Shown: positions 8,614-18,330, numbered from the stretch's first letter. The stretch: 64,000 nt of DNA from Moraxella ovis (GCF_900453105.1 NZ_UGPW01000001.1:1116001-1180000); one strand, 5' to 3'. The notes: generated from the letters alone by a model not told the origin. Program-made: numbers and translations.

Positions 8614-10143
8614 ATGTCAAACAACCAACCTCAAACCGAACTTATCGACACCAACGAACTCATTCGCCAACGTCTTGAGAAGCTAGATATATTAAAACAA
8701 AAGGCAAGCGAACAAGGCAAAACCGCTTATCCAAACACCTTTAAACCTGCCGACTATTGTGCCGATTTGCAAGACAAATTTGCCAAGGTCGATAAAGCAA
8801 CCTTAGAAGCGGCCGCAGAAGCAGGCAATAAGACTTGTGCCAAAGTCGCTGGGCGTGTCATGCTAAACCGTGGCTCGTTTATCGTGATTAGCGACATGAC
8901 AGGGCGTATTCAGTTGTATGTGGATAGAAAAGGGTTGCCTGCCGAGACCTTGGAGCTGATTAAATCCTTAGATTTGGGCGATATTGTTGGGGCGAGCGGT
9001 TATATTGGGCGTTCGGGCAAGGGTGATTTGTACATTCATCTAGAAGACTTTGAGCTTTTGACCAAGTCGTTACGCCCCTTACCTGACAAATTTCACGGCT
9101 TAACCGACACCGAAGTTAAATATCGTCAGCGTTATTTAGATTTAATGGTAAACGAAGACACCCGCAAAACCTTTGAAATCCGTGCCAAAGTGGTGGCGGG
9201 CATTCGGGCGTTTTTGGTGAGCGAGCGCTTTATGGAGGTAGAAACGCCGATGATGCACGTTATCCCTGGCGGTGCGTCTGCTCGTCCGTTTGTAACGCAC
9301 CACAATGCCCTTGATATGGAGCTGTTTTTGCGTATCGCCCCTGAGCTGTATCTAAAACGCCTTGTTGTCGGTGGGTTTGACCGTGTGTTTGAGATTAACC
9401 GCAACTTTCGTAACGAAGGCGTATCTACTCGTCACAACCCTGAATTTACGATGATTGAGTTTTATCAAGCCTATGCTGATTATAAGGATTTGATGAGCTT
9501 AACTGAGCGTATGCTTGAAAAATTAGCAACTGATATTTTGGGTACGACCGATCTGCCTTATGGCGATGAAGTGTTCAGCTTTAAAGGCCCATTCAAAAAA
9601 ATCACGATGTTTGATGCGATTTTGGAACACAACCCGACCTTTACCGCCGACAATGTCAATGACCGTGAGTTTTTGGCAAATTTTGTCAAAAATGAATTAA
9701 AAGAAGAAGTCAAACCGTCTTTTGGTTTGGGTAAATTGCAGACGATTGTCTTTGAAGAGACGGTAGAAACCAAACTTCGCCAGCCGACTTTCATCACCGA
9801 ATACCCTGCCGAAACGTCGCCACTGGCCCGCCGTAATGATGACAATCCGCACGTTACCGACCGTTTTGAGATGTTTATCGGTGGGCGTGAGCTTGCCAAT
9901 GGGTTTAGTGAGCTCAACGACCCCATTGACCAAGCCGAGCGTTTCCGCCAGCAAGTTGCTGAAAAAGACGCAGGCGATGATGAGGCAATGCACTATGATG
10001 CCGACTTTATCGAAGCCTTAGAATACGGTTTGCCCCCAACCGCAGGGCAAGGCATTGGCATTGACCGTCTGGTGATGCTCTTTGCCAATGCACCAAGCAT
10101 TCGTGATGTGATTTTGTTCCCGCACATGAGACATAAGGGCTGA
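8614..10143 (+). CDS. lysS: Lysyl-tRNA synthetase, class II
   Basis: This 509-aa enzyme charges tRNA-Lys with lysine using ATP in the cytoplasm. The N-terminal third holds the OB-fold anticodon-binding domain ([21 protein letters not shown]). The catalytic domain has class II motif 2 ([20 protein letters not shown]) and motif 3 near the end ([20 protein letters not shown]). The length is normal for LysS. The ATG at 8614 is preceded by AAGG seven bases upstream. A strong terminator follows immediately, so it is probably transcribed alone or with the preceding lipoprotein gene. Confidence 0.97.
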   Translation: MSNNQPQTELIDTNELIRQRLEKLDILKQKASEQGKTAYPNTFKPADYCADLQDKFAKVDKATLEAAAEAGNKTCAKVAGRVMLNRGSFIVISDMTGRIQLYVDRKGLPAETLELIKSLDLGDIVGASGYIGRSGKGDLYIHLEDFELLTKSLRPLPDKFHGLTDTEVKYRQRYLDLMVNEDTRKTFEIRAKVVAGIRAFLVSERFMEVETPMMHVIPGGASARPFVTHHNALDMELFLRIAPELYLKRLVVGGFDRVFEINRNFRNEGVSTRHNPEFTMIEFYQAYADYKDLMSLTERMLEKLATDILGTTDLPYGDEVFSFKGPFKKITMFDAILEHNPTFTADNVNDREFLANFVKNELKEEVKPSFGLGKLQTIVFEETVETKLRQPTFITEYPAETSPLARRNDDNPHVTDRFEMFIGGRELANGFSELNDPIDQAERFRQQVAEKDAGDDEAMHYDADFIEALEYGLPPTAGQGIGIDRLVMLFANAPSIRDVILFPHMRHKG

Positions 10144-10152
10144 TCAAACCTT

Positions 10153-10186
10153 AAAAATAGCCTTATTTAACAGTAAGGCTATTTTT
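10153..10186 (+). terminator. Intrinsic terminator after lysS
   Basis: A 13-bp stem (AAAAATAGCCTTA against TAAGGCTATTTTT) with an 8-base loop ends in a T run. Confidence 0.85.
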
Positions 10187-10201
10187 ATTGTGGGCGTGAT
10201 G

Positions 10202-10414
10202 ATGGAAGATATTTTTGAAGTTGTTATTAAAGCTATTATCAAATTATTACGGACATTTGGCGGAATTTTTCAATTTTTTATAGAAGTTTTTGGCGATTTA
10301 ATCAGTCATTTGATTGAGAAATGTTATAAAAAATATCCCAAAACGATCATTTTTATTTGTATTTTGCTATTAATTGTGGTTATTTATGTGCTTGTCATGG
10401 CGTTTGCACGTTAA
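10202..10414 (+). CDS. Small hypothetical membrane protein
   Basis: The product is about 70 aa. A hydrophobic, possibly amphipathic N-terminal half contains LRTFGGIFQFFIEVFGDL, and a clear C-terminal membrane helix contains TIIFICILLLIVVIYVLVMA. Starts are possible at GTG 10190 or ATG 10199/10202; ATG 10202 is used, but no strong ribosome site decides. It begins directly after the lysS terminator and ends before the dnaX promoter region. I recognise no family. Codon use is A/T-rich but the frame is coherent and membrane-like, so it is probably real. Confidence 0.5.
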   Translation: MEDIFEVVIKAIIKLLRTFGGIFQFFIEVFGDLISHLIEKCYKKYPKTIIFICILLLIVVIYVLVMAFAR

Positions 10415-10494
10415 ATTTTTAAAAATGATTTATCAGGGTTTATTCATAAATTTTTTAGCTTGCCATTGCCATTTTTAAAATCCCAAAAGTGCGG

Positions 10495-10500
10495 TATAAT
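10495..10500 (+). promoter_or_regulatory. Probable -10 box for dnaX
   Basis: A perfect TATAAT lies 35 bases before the dnaX ATG. No well-spaced -35 element is evident (TTGCCA copies are too far upstream). Confidence 0.4.
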
Positions 10501-10535
10501 GGCACAAATTTATACCGCTCATCTGTCAATCTCTC

Positions 10536-12644
10536 ATGTCCGAATACCAAGTCTTAGCACGCAAATACCGCCCCAAAAATTTTAGCGAATTATTGGGGCA
10601 AACCCATGTCTCCCAAGCCCTATCGCATGCCATTGACACGGGGCGACTGCACCATGCTTATCTGTTTACAGGTACTCGTGGCGTGGGCAAGACGACCATT
10701 GCACGGATTTTGGCAAAGTGTCTAAACTGCGAAACGGGCATCACCAGCACGCCCTGCGGTGTGTGTGACACCTGCGTGAGCGTGGATAATGGGCGGTTTA
10801 TTGACCTGATTGAGATTGATGCCGCTAGCCGTACCAAAGTAGAAGACACTCGGGATTTGTTAGAAAATGTCCCTTACGCCCCCACTCAAGGTCGGTACAA
10901 GGTGTATCTCATTGACGAGGTGCATATGCTCTCCACACACTCGTTTAATGCTCTGTTAAAAACACTAGAAGAACCCCCCGAGCATGTCAAATTTATCCTA
11001 GCGACCACCGACCCCCAAAAGCTCCCTATTACGATCATATCGCGTTGTCTACAGTTCGTGCTTCGTCCGATGTCGCAAGAGCTTTTGCATGAGCATCTAA
11101 GTAAAATACTTCAAAATGAAAACATCAGCCATAGTTATAATGCTGTCTGGCAGTTGGCACAATCCGCCAAAGGCTCGGTGCGTGATGCACTGTCATTAAC
11201 TGACCAAGCCATTGCTTTTGGCGGTGGTAGCCTGAATGACGAGACTGTGGTCAGTATGCTGGGGCTTGTGGATGGGCTAGATGTGCTCGACCTGATACGG
11301 GATATTTATCTGGATAATCGAAGTAGCGTGGCAAATCATATCTCAAGACTACGCACTCAGATGGTGGATGCGGTCGCGGTACTTGATAGACTGGTTGATA
11401 GCCTGCATGAACTTGCCATGATGCAGTTCTTGCTGGCGCCACTTGATAAGAATGATACACAAAAACAAGCCTTCACCCAGCTATCTGCGCAGATACCTGC
11501 TGATGTGTTGCAGCTGTATTATGAGATTGCCATCAAATCGCGTGACAGCGTGCGCCTGGCGACCACGCCGATGCAGGCGCTTGAGATGGGAATTTTGCGA
11601 TTGCTTGCGTTTCGTCCGCTTTTGACGAATGAAGTATTAAACGTTGAGCGCGCACCAGTAGTTGGCTCTGACATTAAAGATGTAGAATCGCCTGATGGTA
11701 ATCAATATCACAACGATCATTCTTCTACAGGTGTCGCTCATGGTGATGATACGAATGGCGAAAATCTATTACAGACTGATGATCTTAAGATTGATAACGA
11801 GATTAATGCAGTAGCCCATGACAATGACCTGTCATTAGATGAACTTCATCAAGAGGAATCAATTGAACTAAACTCGCATGATCCAGCTTCTGATAAGCTG
11901 ACTTACGATGATAAACAAAGCGACGTTAAGACAGTTGAAGCTGAACCATCCGCTGAATTTGCCTCTAATGATACGATTGGATACAAAGAACTATCAGATG
12001 ATGTTGGTGGTCATATCGTCGATGACCAAATCGACATCCAAGAGGAGATGGCTTTAGAGTCATCACCTGCAAATCCAATTAAGACCAATCATGCAATCAA
12101 TCAACAAGATGAGCTCATTTCCGAAACGCTTTCAGCTGACAACCAAACAAACTTAGCCACTAACCCAAAGCAAGCCTTAAGAGCCAAACTGATCGCACCT
12201 CAGGTTGAGCTATCAGGCGAGTGGACAGCACAAAAATGGGATTATTGGCTGGCATTGGCGCGTCAAGAGCATCTGTTCAACAATGACGAGTTGGCGCTCT
12301 TGCACAGCAGTCGCATGGTGGGGGAAATAGATGGCAAAAGCACGCTGCATGTGGACAGCCATAACTCGCAGGTGGACGTTAGCTTTAACTCTGCCAAAGC
12401 AAAAATCGCCGAGCGACTACCGAACATGCAGCTTCAAAACGACTTGCCATTGTTGGATGTTGCAGAAAAAGCAGACATTCCGTACCAATTACAAAAGAAG
12501 CGCGATGCTCAGGTGATGATAGATGCCCAAAATCAAATCATTCAAAGTCCTGTAATTCAGACCTTATGGCAGCAAGGATTCATTGATGACCATGGAGAGG
12601 ATACGCACATCCTATCAGGAACGAAATTAACCTTAGACGATTAA
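10536..12644 (+). CDS. dnaX: DNA polymerase III subunit gamma/tau
   Basis: This 702-aa clamp-loader ATPase opens the beta clamp and ties the polymerase cores to the replisome. Walker A is GTRGVGKT (residues 46-53), followed by the four-Cys zinc module (CLNCETG, then CGVCDTC) and Walker B LIDEVHML near residue 127. AAA+ domains occupy the first 370 residues. An acidic low-complexity linker runs from about 385 to 545, and the C-terminal tau-specific domain with WDYWLALARQEHL starts near 565. No A-AAA-AAG slippery site was noticed, so a separate gamma form is not predicted from sequence. The usual neighbours ybaB and recR are absent. Confidence 0.95.
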   Translation: MSEYQVLARKYRPKNFSELLGQTHVSQALSHAIDTGRLHHAYLFTGTRGVGKTTIARILAKCLNCETGITSTPCGVCDTCVSVDNGRFIDLIEIDAASRTKVEDTRDLLENVPYAPTQGRYKVYLIDEVHMLSTHSFNALLKTLEEPPEHVKFILATTDPQKLPITIISRCLQFVLRPMSQELLHEHLSKILQNENISHSYNAVWQLAQSAKGSVRDALSLTDQAIAFGGGSLNDETVVSMLGLVDGLDVLDLIRDIYLDNRSSVANHISRLRTQMVDAVAVLDRLVDSLHELAMMQFLLAPLDKNDTQKQAFTQLSAQIPADVLQLYYEIAIKSRDSVRLATTPMQALEMGILRLLAFRPLLTNEVLNVERAPVVGSDIKDVESPDGNQYHNDHSSTGVAHGDDTNGENLLQTDDLKIDNEINAVAHDNDLSLDELHQEESIELNSHDPASDKLTYDDKQSDVKTVEAEPSAEFASNDTIGYKELSDDVGGHIVDDQIDIQEEMALESSPANPIKTNHAINQQDELISETLSADNQTNLATNPKQALRAKLIAPQVELSGEWTAQKWDYWLALARQEHLFNNDELALLHSSRMVGEIDGKSTLHVDSHNSQVDVSFNSAKAKIAERLPNMQLQNDLPLLDVAEKADIPYQLQKKRDAQVMIDAQNQIIQSPVIQTLWQQGFIDDHGEDTHILSGTKLTLDD

Positions 12645-12954
12645 TATTTACCATATTTAACATATGTAAATTATTGATTTTAATAAATAATTATAAGAAA
12701 TTGACGGTTGTTTGACCTAATATGTGAAAATTATTACTAAATCATTACAAAAGACGTGGATTTGTTGCAATTTATTCAAAAAATATGTATAAATTGTTTA
12801 CTAAATGCACATAATCTCTGTTATAATATACATTTAATTGGTTTGTGTAACGGGGAAATTAAGGCAGGCGTATAGAGGTTTTGGCAGATAACCAAAACAG
12901 CATCATAAAAGCCAGCCTGCCCTGATGGATTTAGAATAACTTTGAAGGTTGAGT
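12645..12954 (+). promoter_or_regulatory. dnaX-lysR intergenic region with promoter and structured leader
   Basis: The first half is very A+T-rich without a gene. A TATAAT at 12822-12827 is the likely -10 box for the LysR-type gene. The second half, after a marked rise in G+C, holds the nested hairpin listed separately. The region ends in GAAGG, six bases before the ATG at 12955. Confidence 0.4.
12863..12921 (+). ncRNA. Nested-hairpin leader upstream of LysR gene (candidate cis-regulatory RNA)
   Basis: An outer 7-bp perfect stem GGCAGGC (12863-12869) / GCCTGCC (12915-12921) encloses an inner 7-bp perfect stem GTTTTGG (12878-12884) / CCAAAAC (12892-12898) with a 7-base loop. It lies downstream of the predicted -10 box and 33 bases before the LysR start, so it would be in the 5' untranslated RNA. 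No known riboswitch class is recognised. It could also be a DNA-level operator. Confidence 0.35.
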
Positions 12955-13827
12955 ATGTTGGATAATTTGCGTGGTATGGCAGTTTTTGCCAGCGTGGTGC
13001 GGCATGGGTCTTTTAGTGGTGCTGCCAAAGAATTGGGCATTACAACAAGTGCTGTCAGTCAGCAGATCCGCTCTCTTGAATTGGATTTGGGCGTGGCGCT
13101 ACTACATCGCTCAACGCGAAAACTAAGCTTGAGCGAAGCAGGTGAAAGCCTTTATACCGCTGCCTTGCAGATGGTAAAAGCGGTTGAGCAAGGGCGCGAC
13201 AGCGTTAGTCAATTAAAGGATGAGATTGCAGGCAGTCTTCGTATCGCAACATCGCCAGAGATTGCGCGCGAATATCTGATTTCTGCGCTGAGTACGTGGC
13301 TTGACGAGCATGAGAACCTGTCTTTGAATTTGATCGCACGCGGCGAAGAGCTTGACATGATCGAAGATCGCATTGATTTGGCGGTTGTGTTAGAAGAAAA
13401 TCCGCAAGGTGTAACACTGACTAAAGTCAAGCAGTTGTTGCTTGCATCGCCAAGTTATCTGGATGTGCATGATGCCATCGGCGCGCCAAAAGACCTGTCA
13501 TCACACGTCTTCATCGCCCATGGTGACAAACAAAACGAAAATCTAGAATTTCAAAAAGGCGAGGATAAATTTAGCATCCGTGTCTCGTCACGCTTGATGA
13601 GCAACAATCAAGCCATCGCGCTTGATTTGGCAGCAGCGGGTTATGGCATCGTTAAGTCAAGCGAATTGAACGCTAAGGCTCTCATCGAGTCGGGTGAATT
13701 GGTGCCAGTGCTTGCTGATTATCAGCTGCCAACACTGACCTTAGGCGCATCTACTGTCGCCAAAGAACAGATGCCCACCAAAGCAAAAAAATGCCTCGAA
13801 ATGCTCATTGCTTATTTTGACAAATAA
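12955..13827 (+). CDS. LysR-type transcriptional regulator
   Basis: The 290-aa protein has the LysR winged helix-turn-helix at residues 1-60 (GSFSGAAKELGITTSAVSQQ, then LGVALLHRSTRKLSLSEAG). A periplasmic-binding-like effector domain follows from about residue 90 (GSLRIATSPEIAREYLI). ATG 12955 is preferred over TTG 12949 because GAAGG lies six bases before it. Such regulators usually act on a divergent or nearby gene, but no obvious target adjoins: dnaX is upstream and large lipoproteins follow. The co-inducer is unknown. Confidence 0.85.
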   Translation: MLDNLRGMAVFASVVRHGSFSGAAKELGITTSAVSQQIRSLELDLGVALLHRSTRKLSLSEAGESLYTAALQMVKAVEQGRDSVSQLKDEIAGSLRIATSPEIAREYLISALSTWLDEHENLSLNLIARGEELDMIEDRIDLAVVLEENPQGVTLTKVKQLLLASPSYLDVHDAIGAPKDLSSHVFIAHGDKQNENLEFQKGEDKFSIRVSSRLMSNNQAIALDLAAAGYGIVKSSELNAKALIESGELVPVLADYQLPTLTLGASTVAKEQMPTKAKKCLEMLIAYFDK

Positions 13828-13831
13828 AGCT

Positions 13832-13862
13832 AAAAAGACCTTGATTACTTAAGGTCTTTTTT
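13832..13862 (+). terminator. Intrinsic terminator after LysR gene
   Basis: An 11-bp perfect stem AAAAAGACCTT/AAGGTCTTTTT with an 8-base loop is followed by T residues. Confidence 0.85.
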
Positions 13863-13930
13863 GTTGCTAATAACTGTGAAATTTTTATCTCAATCGTTTA
13901 AAAACTTGTCGCATTTGCGTCATATTTTAG

Positions 13931-13936
13931 TATAAT
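13931..13936 (+). promoter_or_regulatory. Probable -10 box for the large lipoprotein genes
   Basis: A perfect TATAAT lies 35 bases before the ATG at 13972, with a weak TTGTCG at 13906 spaced 19 bases upstream. Confidence 0.4.
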
Positions 13937-13971
13937 TGAGTATCATTTTTGATGAAGATTAGGGAATAACG

Positions 13972-16437
13972 ATGAAAATAAGCCAATCAAGTGGTCGATT
14001 TAAGACTTTATTGAAGCCTTGCGTGCTATTGGTGGGTGCAGCGATGCTGGCCGCTTGTCAAAATACCAGTACGTTCAACGATTCAAATACCGCCAATATG
14101 GCACAAGCCAATTTGGCGAGCAGTCATGCTGCTGATGCCCATGCATTATTTAGTGATCAGTTATCATCGCCCATCGTGCGTAACAAGGCAATGCTGACCG
14201 AAGCACTGGCGGCGCATTTATCATCAGAAAGACATACGTTAGGCACGTATCACTATAAGGCAGTAAGCATCGGCAACCCTGATGGTGTCGATGCTTCGGC
14301 AGATACTTTGCTCGCCAGCGCGATTAAGACCTACGAACACAAGACCAATCAGGACATTCAAGGCTACGAGCCAGATTATTATCGCTCAAGCACGGATTAT
14401 ATTTACGCTGATAGTGATAGCATGGATAATAGCCTGTCCGAGCTGCCTTATCTGCGCTATGATGATGAGCAGCTGGGTCGCACACCTGATAGCACCGTAA
14501 CACGAGGCGAAGGTTTGGTGTTCGAAGGCGATTATCATACCAAGCGTAGTCTGGCGAACAGTGCGATTAGCGGTTTCCATAGCTGCATTGCCTCAGCCTC
14601 ATCTGAAATTGATAATTTGGTACGAGATGAGCCAAATATTAGTATAAGCAAGCAAGCGGTAAAAGGCCAACTAAAAGCCATCAGTGATTGTCAAAAAGTA
14701 TTTAACCAGTCCGTTGAAGATGAGGAGTTGTTATCAGGCTCTGGTTATATCAGTTCCGATGTGGCGCATTTCCGTGGTTGCGCGCTGAATTTTGACAAAG
14801 GTGTTCGCCAAGTTCTTGCGCCAAATCGCCAAATCAAATCTTACGATGACGACAGCTATGCTTATTATGATTTGGTGTACATGGATTATTTTGTGTGCAA
14901 TGAAGTGGATAATTTTAATCGCGCGCTTGAGCCATGGGATTATCTGAATCAGACTTCTGAACAAGATTTGAAATTAATCGTTGCTCGAAAAGAGTGCGCA
15001 TTGACACATCAGGCAGGAGTGCAAGAGCTATTCGCGCGTGGTAAATCATACGATAAAAACAAAGAAGAGTTCGCTGATAATTACATCAGCTATATCAATT
15101 GTGTTGATGGCTCCATTAAGGATAATACCGATAAGGATTACAACCCTGAGCCGATTAATGAGCTATCAGAAGTATCTGTTCGCACGTCAGAGCAGTATTC
15201 AGCCGTGCATGGTTATGGCAGCTATGATGATTACGAACCGCAATCTCGCATCTCATCATGGTTCGATGCCTATAAGAGTATGAAAGCCGCACAACAAGAA
15301 GAAAGAAAACTTCGCCTGCCGGCGGGTCAGATGCCGAACATTTTTGGTAGTGTATTAAGCAGCATGCTAAATCATATGAAAGTATCGCCTGAACAGGTGC
15401 TCGCTCAGAATCTGTATCGTTATAATAACACAGCGCTGACCATACTTAGTCACCATCGTCCGCAGCAGCGCCAAAGCAAGATGCTGTATTCGATGGATTA
15501 CTACTCTCCCACCGCCGAGCAGTCGATTCAGCTGCCTGTTCTGTTAGACTTCGAGCATTCAAAAGCCAAGGCGGACGTCGCTGCGCTATTGCCGGTCATC
15601 GCCATGCTCACCCCAAAACATGCACCATTACCCAATGAACTGCCTGATCAAGAGATGACTTTTACACTACCAAATGATCTGCATAAGCAACTGCCGATGA
15701 CGGTGATCTATGATGCGATCCAAAAAGGCGTTCTAAATGCCTTTAATGAGCTTGATGGCGATCAATTTACCGCTATTGACATCAGCGATGATAAATTTGC
15801 CAAAGATATTGGAGCGAGTCGCGCTATTAAGGTGAATTTTGACGCGTATGGAACGGGTCAGTTCATGGGTGTGATCATCAAGCACATTGGCAAAGCCTTA
15901 AAATCATACGTTGATGCACATCCTGAAGTGTATGAACAGGGTGATAAAGGCGATAACATCAAGCGCGCCATTGACGACTTGGCGATCATTAATGATGGCT
16001 ATCACACGCGCGATCTGGGCGGTCTGATGCAGATCATTGAGGGTGTTTTACCCGTGGACTTTCATCAGGCGAATTATTTTTACCTGAATCGCCAAGGCAA
16101 AATCGTTGGCATGCAAGTGATTGGTAGATTTGATGATGTGATGCAGCAGATTCGCGTTGAGACTGTGGGTCAGGTGCGTTATTCTAACATGCCATTTAAG
16201 CATCCATTGAATGACAAATTTGCGAATAGCTTTAGCACAGCAGAAGAATTTGATGGTACGGTTTGGCTATCAGACATCAGTCAAGAAGCCAAACTTAAAA
16301 AACAGGCATTAGAAGAGCGACTGTCTTATGAAGAATCATATGATGAGTACGGCGATGATGATCTTTATGATGATGCTGAAGGTGCAACCACCGCAGCTGA
16401 AGCAGCTACTGCCGCTGCGCAATATAGCCAAGACTAA
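13972..16437 (+). CDS. Large hypothetical lipoprotein, first of tandem pair
   Basis: An 821-aa lipoprotein: the signal segment LLVGAAMLAAC places the acylated cysteine at residue 29. The mature protein is acidic and rich in Asp, Ser and Tyr, with scattered cysteines. A more regular C-terminal domain lies at about residues 520-780 (QLPVLLDFEHSKAKADVAAL, then GVIIKHIGKALKSYVDAHPE). The last 40 residues are a low-complexity acidic/Ala tail (YGDDDLYDDAEG, then Ala-rich). I recognise no family. The next gene, 13 bases downstream, is another long lipoprotein with faintly similar layout (a QPV-like strand followed by a domain with NAF/KKESF-like helices), suggesting an ancient duplication and joint function in the envelope. 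Confidence 0.75.
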   Translation: MKISQSSGRFKTLLKPCVLLVGAAMLAACQNTSTFNDSNTANMAQANLASSHAADAHALFSDQLSSPIVRNKAMLTEALAAHLSSERHTLGTYHYKAVSIGNPDGVDASADTLLASAIKTYEHKTNQDIQGYEPDYYRSSTDYIYADSDSMDNSLSELPYLRYDDEQLGRTPDSTVTRGEGLVFEGDYHTKRSLANSAISGFHSCIASASSEIDNLVRDEPNISISKQAVKGQLKAISDCQKVFNQSVEDEELLSGSGYISSDVAHFRGCALNFDKGVRQVLAPNRQIKSYDDDSYAYYDLVYMDYFVCNEVDNFNRALEPWDYLNQTSEQDLKLIVARKECALTHQAGVQELFARGKSYDKNKEEFADNYISYINCVDGSIKDNTDKDYNPEPINELSEVSVRTSEQYSAVHGYGSYDDYEPQSRISSWFDAYKSMKAAQQEERKLRLPAGQMPNIFGSVLSSMLNHMKVSPEQVLAQNLYRYNNTALTILSHHRPQQRQSKMLYSMDYYSPTAEQSIQLPVLLDFEHSKAKADVAALLPVIAMLTPKHAPLPNELPDQEMTFTLPNDLHKQLPMTVIYDAIQKGVLNAFNELDGDQFTAIDISDDKFAKDIGASRAIKVNFDAYGTGQFMGVIIKHIGKALKSYVDAHPEVYEQGDKGDNIKRAIDDLAIINDGYHTRDLGGLMQIIEGVLPVDFHQANYFYLNRQGKIVGMQVIGRFDDVMQQIRVETVGQVRYSNMPFKHPLNDKFANSFSTAEEFDGTVWLSDISQEAKLKKQALEERLSYEESYDEYGDDDLYDDAEGATTAAEAATAAAQYSQD

Positions 16438-16453
16438 ATAATAAGGACATATG

Positions 16454-18166
16454 ATGACTTTAATGAAATTTACACCCTTTGCGATCGCTGCGTCGCTTGC
16501 CTTATCAGCTTGCACCACAACAGGACAAAGTGCGCTAACCCCTGAAGAATCCAAAATGCCCACCGCGCCAGATGCCAAATCAGCGTTAAGCCAAGCAATT
16601 CAATCTCAGCTGCGCTCATCTTTTGATTATCAAACGACGGTCTACGCCTCCAATCATATTCGCCGTGATGCATTGGCGAATACCACGCCCGAGCAGCTGT
16701 CTGCCTCTGACGACATGATGAGAGTGTGCGAAAATGAACACGAAGAAGCGTACGCTGCACTATTAAAATCAGAACCATCTGACGATTTAGATGATCAAAA
16801 ACAAGCCATTAAAGAGCGCTATCTATCATGTGTAAGTGATCAATATGGCGTGGATGCTTACGAGAGCTTTGATTTTGAAGAGTTTTATCAACAGTCTAAA
16901 GACTTAACTCCTGAAGAGATGAGAACGGTACTTACCACTGCCATCTCTGCTCATGCAGAAAGCCAAAAGCTAAAACTCCAAGAAGTCAATTCTGCTGAGC
17001 ATGACGGCAATCATACCGCACTTGATGTCAAGAAAGCCAAGCTGTTGAACGAATATCTCATCAAGCCCGCCAAGGCTACGATGGTGGGGCGCTATCAGCC
17101 GCTATCTGGCATAATGACTGCTTTGCCAAGTGTTGAATATCATTCCAAGAATCTCAATATGGCCATGAATCAGCCTGTTTATGTTGATCTAAAAGCAGGA
17201 ATCATTTACCTGTGGGCGGACAATTTCGCGTTGGCGAACAGCAATCTGGCTGACAAGAATCTTGGCGATAAGTGGCATAATAAATGGCTTGCCATCCCGC
17301 TAAATGACGGTAGCCTACCTGAGGGCTTTGCCAAAGAATTCATCCGTGCCTACCTTAACGCCAAAAAAGAGAGCTTCCAAGGCCTCGATGATACATCTAT
17401 CAAGCAAGTCTCTGCGCAGGCGCTATACGACTTGCCGTTCTTTGAAGAGAATGTCAATGACACAGTCAAATCTCGCATCAATGACAGTACCCGCATTATT
17501 CAAAATGCACCAACTGCCAAGGCACGAGCCTACAGCCGCTATATCTTTGCTGACACATTGTATAATGATATCACTGCCAAATACCCGCAGCTTCAGAACG
17601 AACCGACTTATCGTGAGTACGACTTGATTGATGGTGAAAGCATCATCAATGTGAGCGCACCCATCAGTCAAAGTGAAGATGAGTCAGACACTACTGATAA
17701 GCCGAAATTCAGCAGTGAAAAATTCATGGGCTTGCTACTAAGCATTCTAAGAGTTCAAATTGACGGCTATTATGACAATCTAAATCAGTCAGAGTCAGCA
17801 GCTGAAGAAAGCGAGGCGTCTACATATACACCTGTTTGGCATTACGGCATCAAATCAGGTCAGATCAACTGGATGCATTATCGCCATTATCTGACTAAGC
17901 AAATCAAGCAAGGTCAGTTCGCTAAAAATGTGATCTCTGCCAAAGAGCCGATGTTTGTGGATGTATTTACGACCATCAATCCTAAGGCCAGCCATGACTT
18001 TGATCGTCTGCCAAGTCATCTGCGTGTGCCAAATGCCCAAAATAGCGTAAACGTGTTTGAGTACGGTAACAAATTCATTGAACGCCTAAAGTCCAGCGAT
18101 GATAAATATCGCCAAATCATGCTACAGTTGCTAATGGGGGCAGAAGATGCGCAGGAAGATCATTAA
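16454..18166 (+). CDS. Large hypothetical lipoprotein, second of tandem pair
   Basis: A lipoprotein of about 570 aa with lipobox LALSAC, Cys20 counting from ATG 16454. This start is six bases after AAGGA; ATG 16451 is only three bases from it. The mature protein has a helical, acidic N-terminal region, a central domain (QPVYVDLKAGIIYLW, then LNDGSLPEGFAKEFIRAYLN) and an acidic Ser/Glu linker near residue 420. The C-terminal domain contains WHYGIKSGQINWMHYRHYL. The family is unknown to me. It follows the 821-aa lipoprotein gene without a terminator and probably shares its transcript. Its 3' end overlaps a small Arg-rich frame in another phase. Confidence 0.75.
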   Translation: MTLMKFTPFAIAASLALSACTTTGQSALTPEESKMPTAPDAKSALSQAIQSQLRSSFDYQTTVYASNHIRRDALANTTPEQLSASDDMMRVCENEHEEAYAALLKSEPSDDLDDQKQAIKERYLSCVSDQYGVDAYESFDFEEFYQQSKDLTPEEMRTVLTTAISAHAESQKLKLQEVNSAEHDGNHTALDVKKAKLLNEYLIKPAKATMVGRYQPLSGIMTALPSVEYHSKNLNMAMNQPVYVDLKAGIIYLWADNFALANSNLADKNLGDKWHNKWLAIPLNDGSLPEGFAKEFIRAYLNAKKESFQGLDDTSIKQVSAQALYDLPFFEENVNDTVKSRINDSTRIIQNAPTAKARAYSRYIFADTLYNDITAKYPQLQNEPTYREYDLIDGESIINVSAPISQSEDESDTTDKPKFSSEKFMGLLLSILRVQIDGYYDNLNQSESAAEESEASTYTPVWHYGIKSGQINWMHYRHYLTKQIKQGQFAKNVISAKEPMFVDVFTTINPKASHDFDRLPSHLRVPNAQNSVNVFEYGNKFIERLKSSDDKYRQIMLQLLMGAEDAQEDH

Positions 18167-18320
18167 TCGACGCAGACAACGACCACATCCCGCCAAGCTA
18201 AGAGCCACTCGCTTGGCAAGGCGTAATATTCGCCAACAACATCTCGTGGCGAAGAGACGTCAGCTCTGGCGCTTTATCTGCATCAAAAAGTGGTTTTGGC
18301 CGAAGGTTAATTCGTTGTAA
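18147..18320 (+). CDS. Arg-rich 57-aa small protein overlapping lipoprotein gene
   Basis: An ATG at 18147 opens a 57-codon frame in a different phase from the lipoprotein gene, overlapping its last 20 bases and continuing 154 bases beyond its stop. The product is extremely basic (begins MRRKIINRRRQRPHPAKLRA, later VAKRRQLWRF), with a Trp/Lys-rich end. A purine-rich GGGGG lies seven bases before the ATG. The stop TAA falls just before a strong terminator, as expected for the last gene of an operon. It could be a nucleic-acid-binding or membrane-active peptide, or a chance frame. No homologue is known to me. Confidence 0.4.
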   Translation: MRRKIINRRRQRPHPAKLRATRLARRNIRQQHLVAKRRQLWRFICIKKWFWPKVNSL

Positions 18321-18330
18321 CTTGACAAAT

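Noticed and set aside
10536..12644. Programmed -1 frameshift site in dnaX producing gamma
   Set aside because: No A-AAA-AAG heptamer with a following hairpin was noticed near the domain boundary.
13205..13430. Minus-strand frames inside the LysR gene
   Set aside because: They are reverse-frame shadows of a clear LysR coding sequence.
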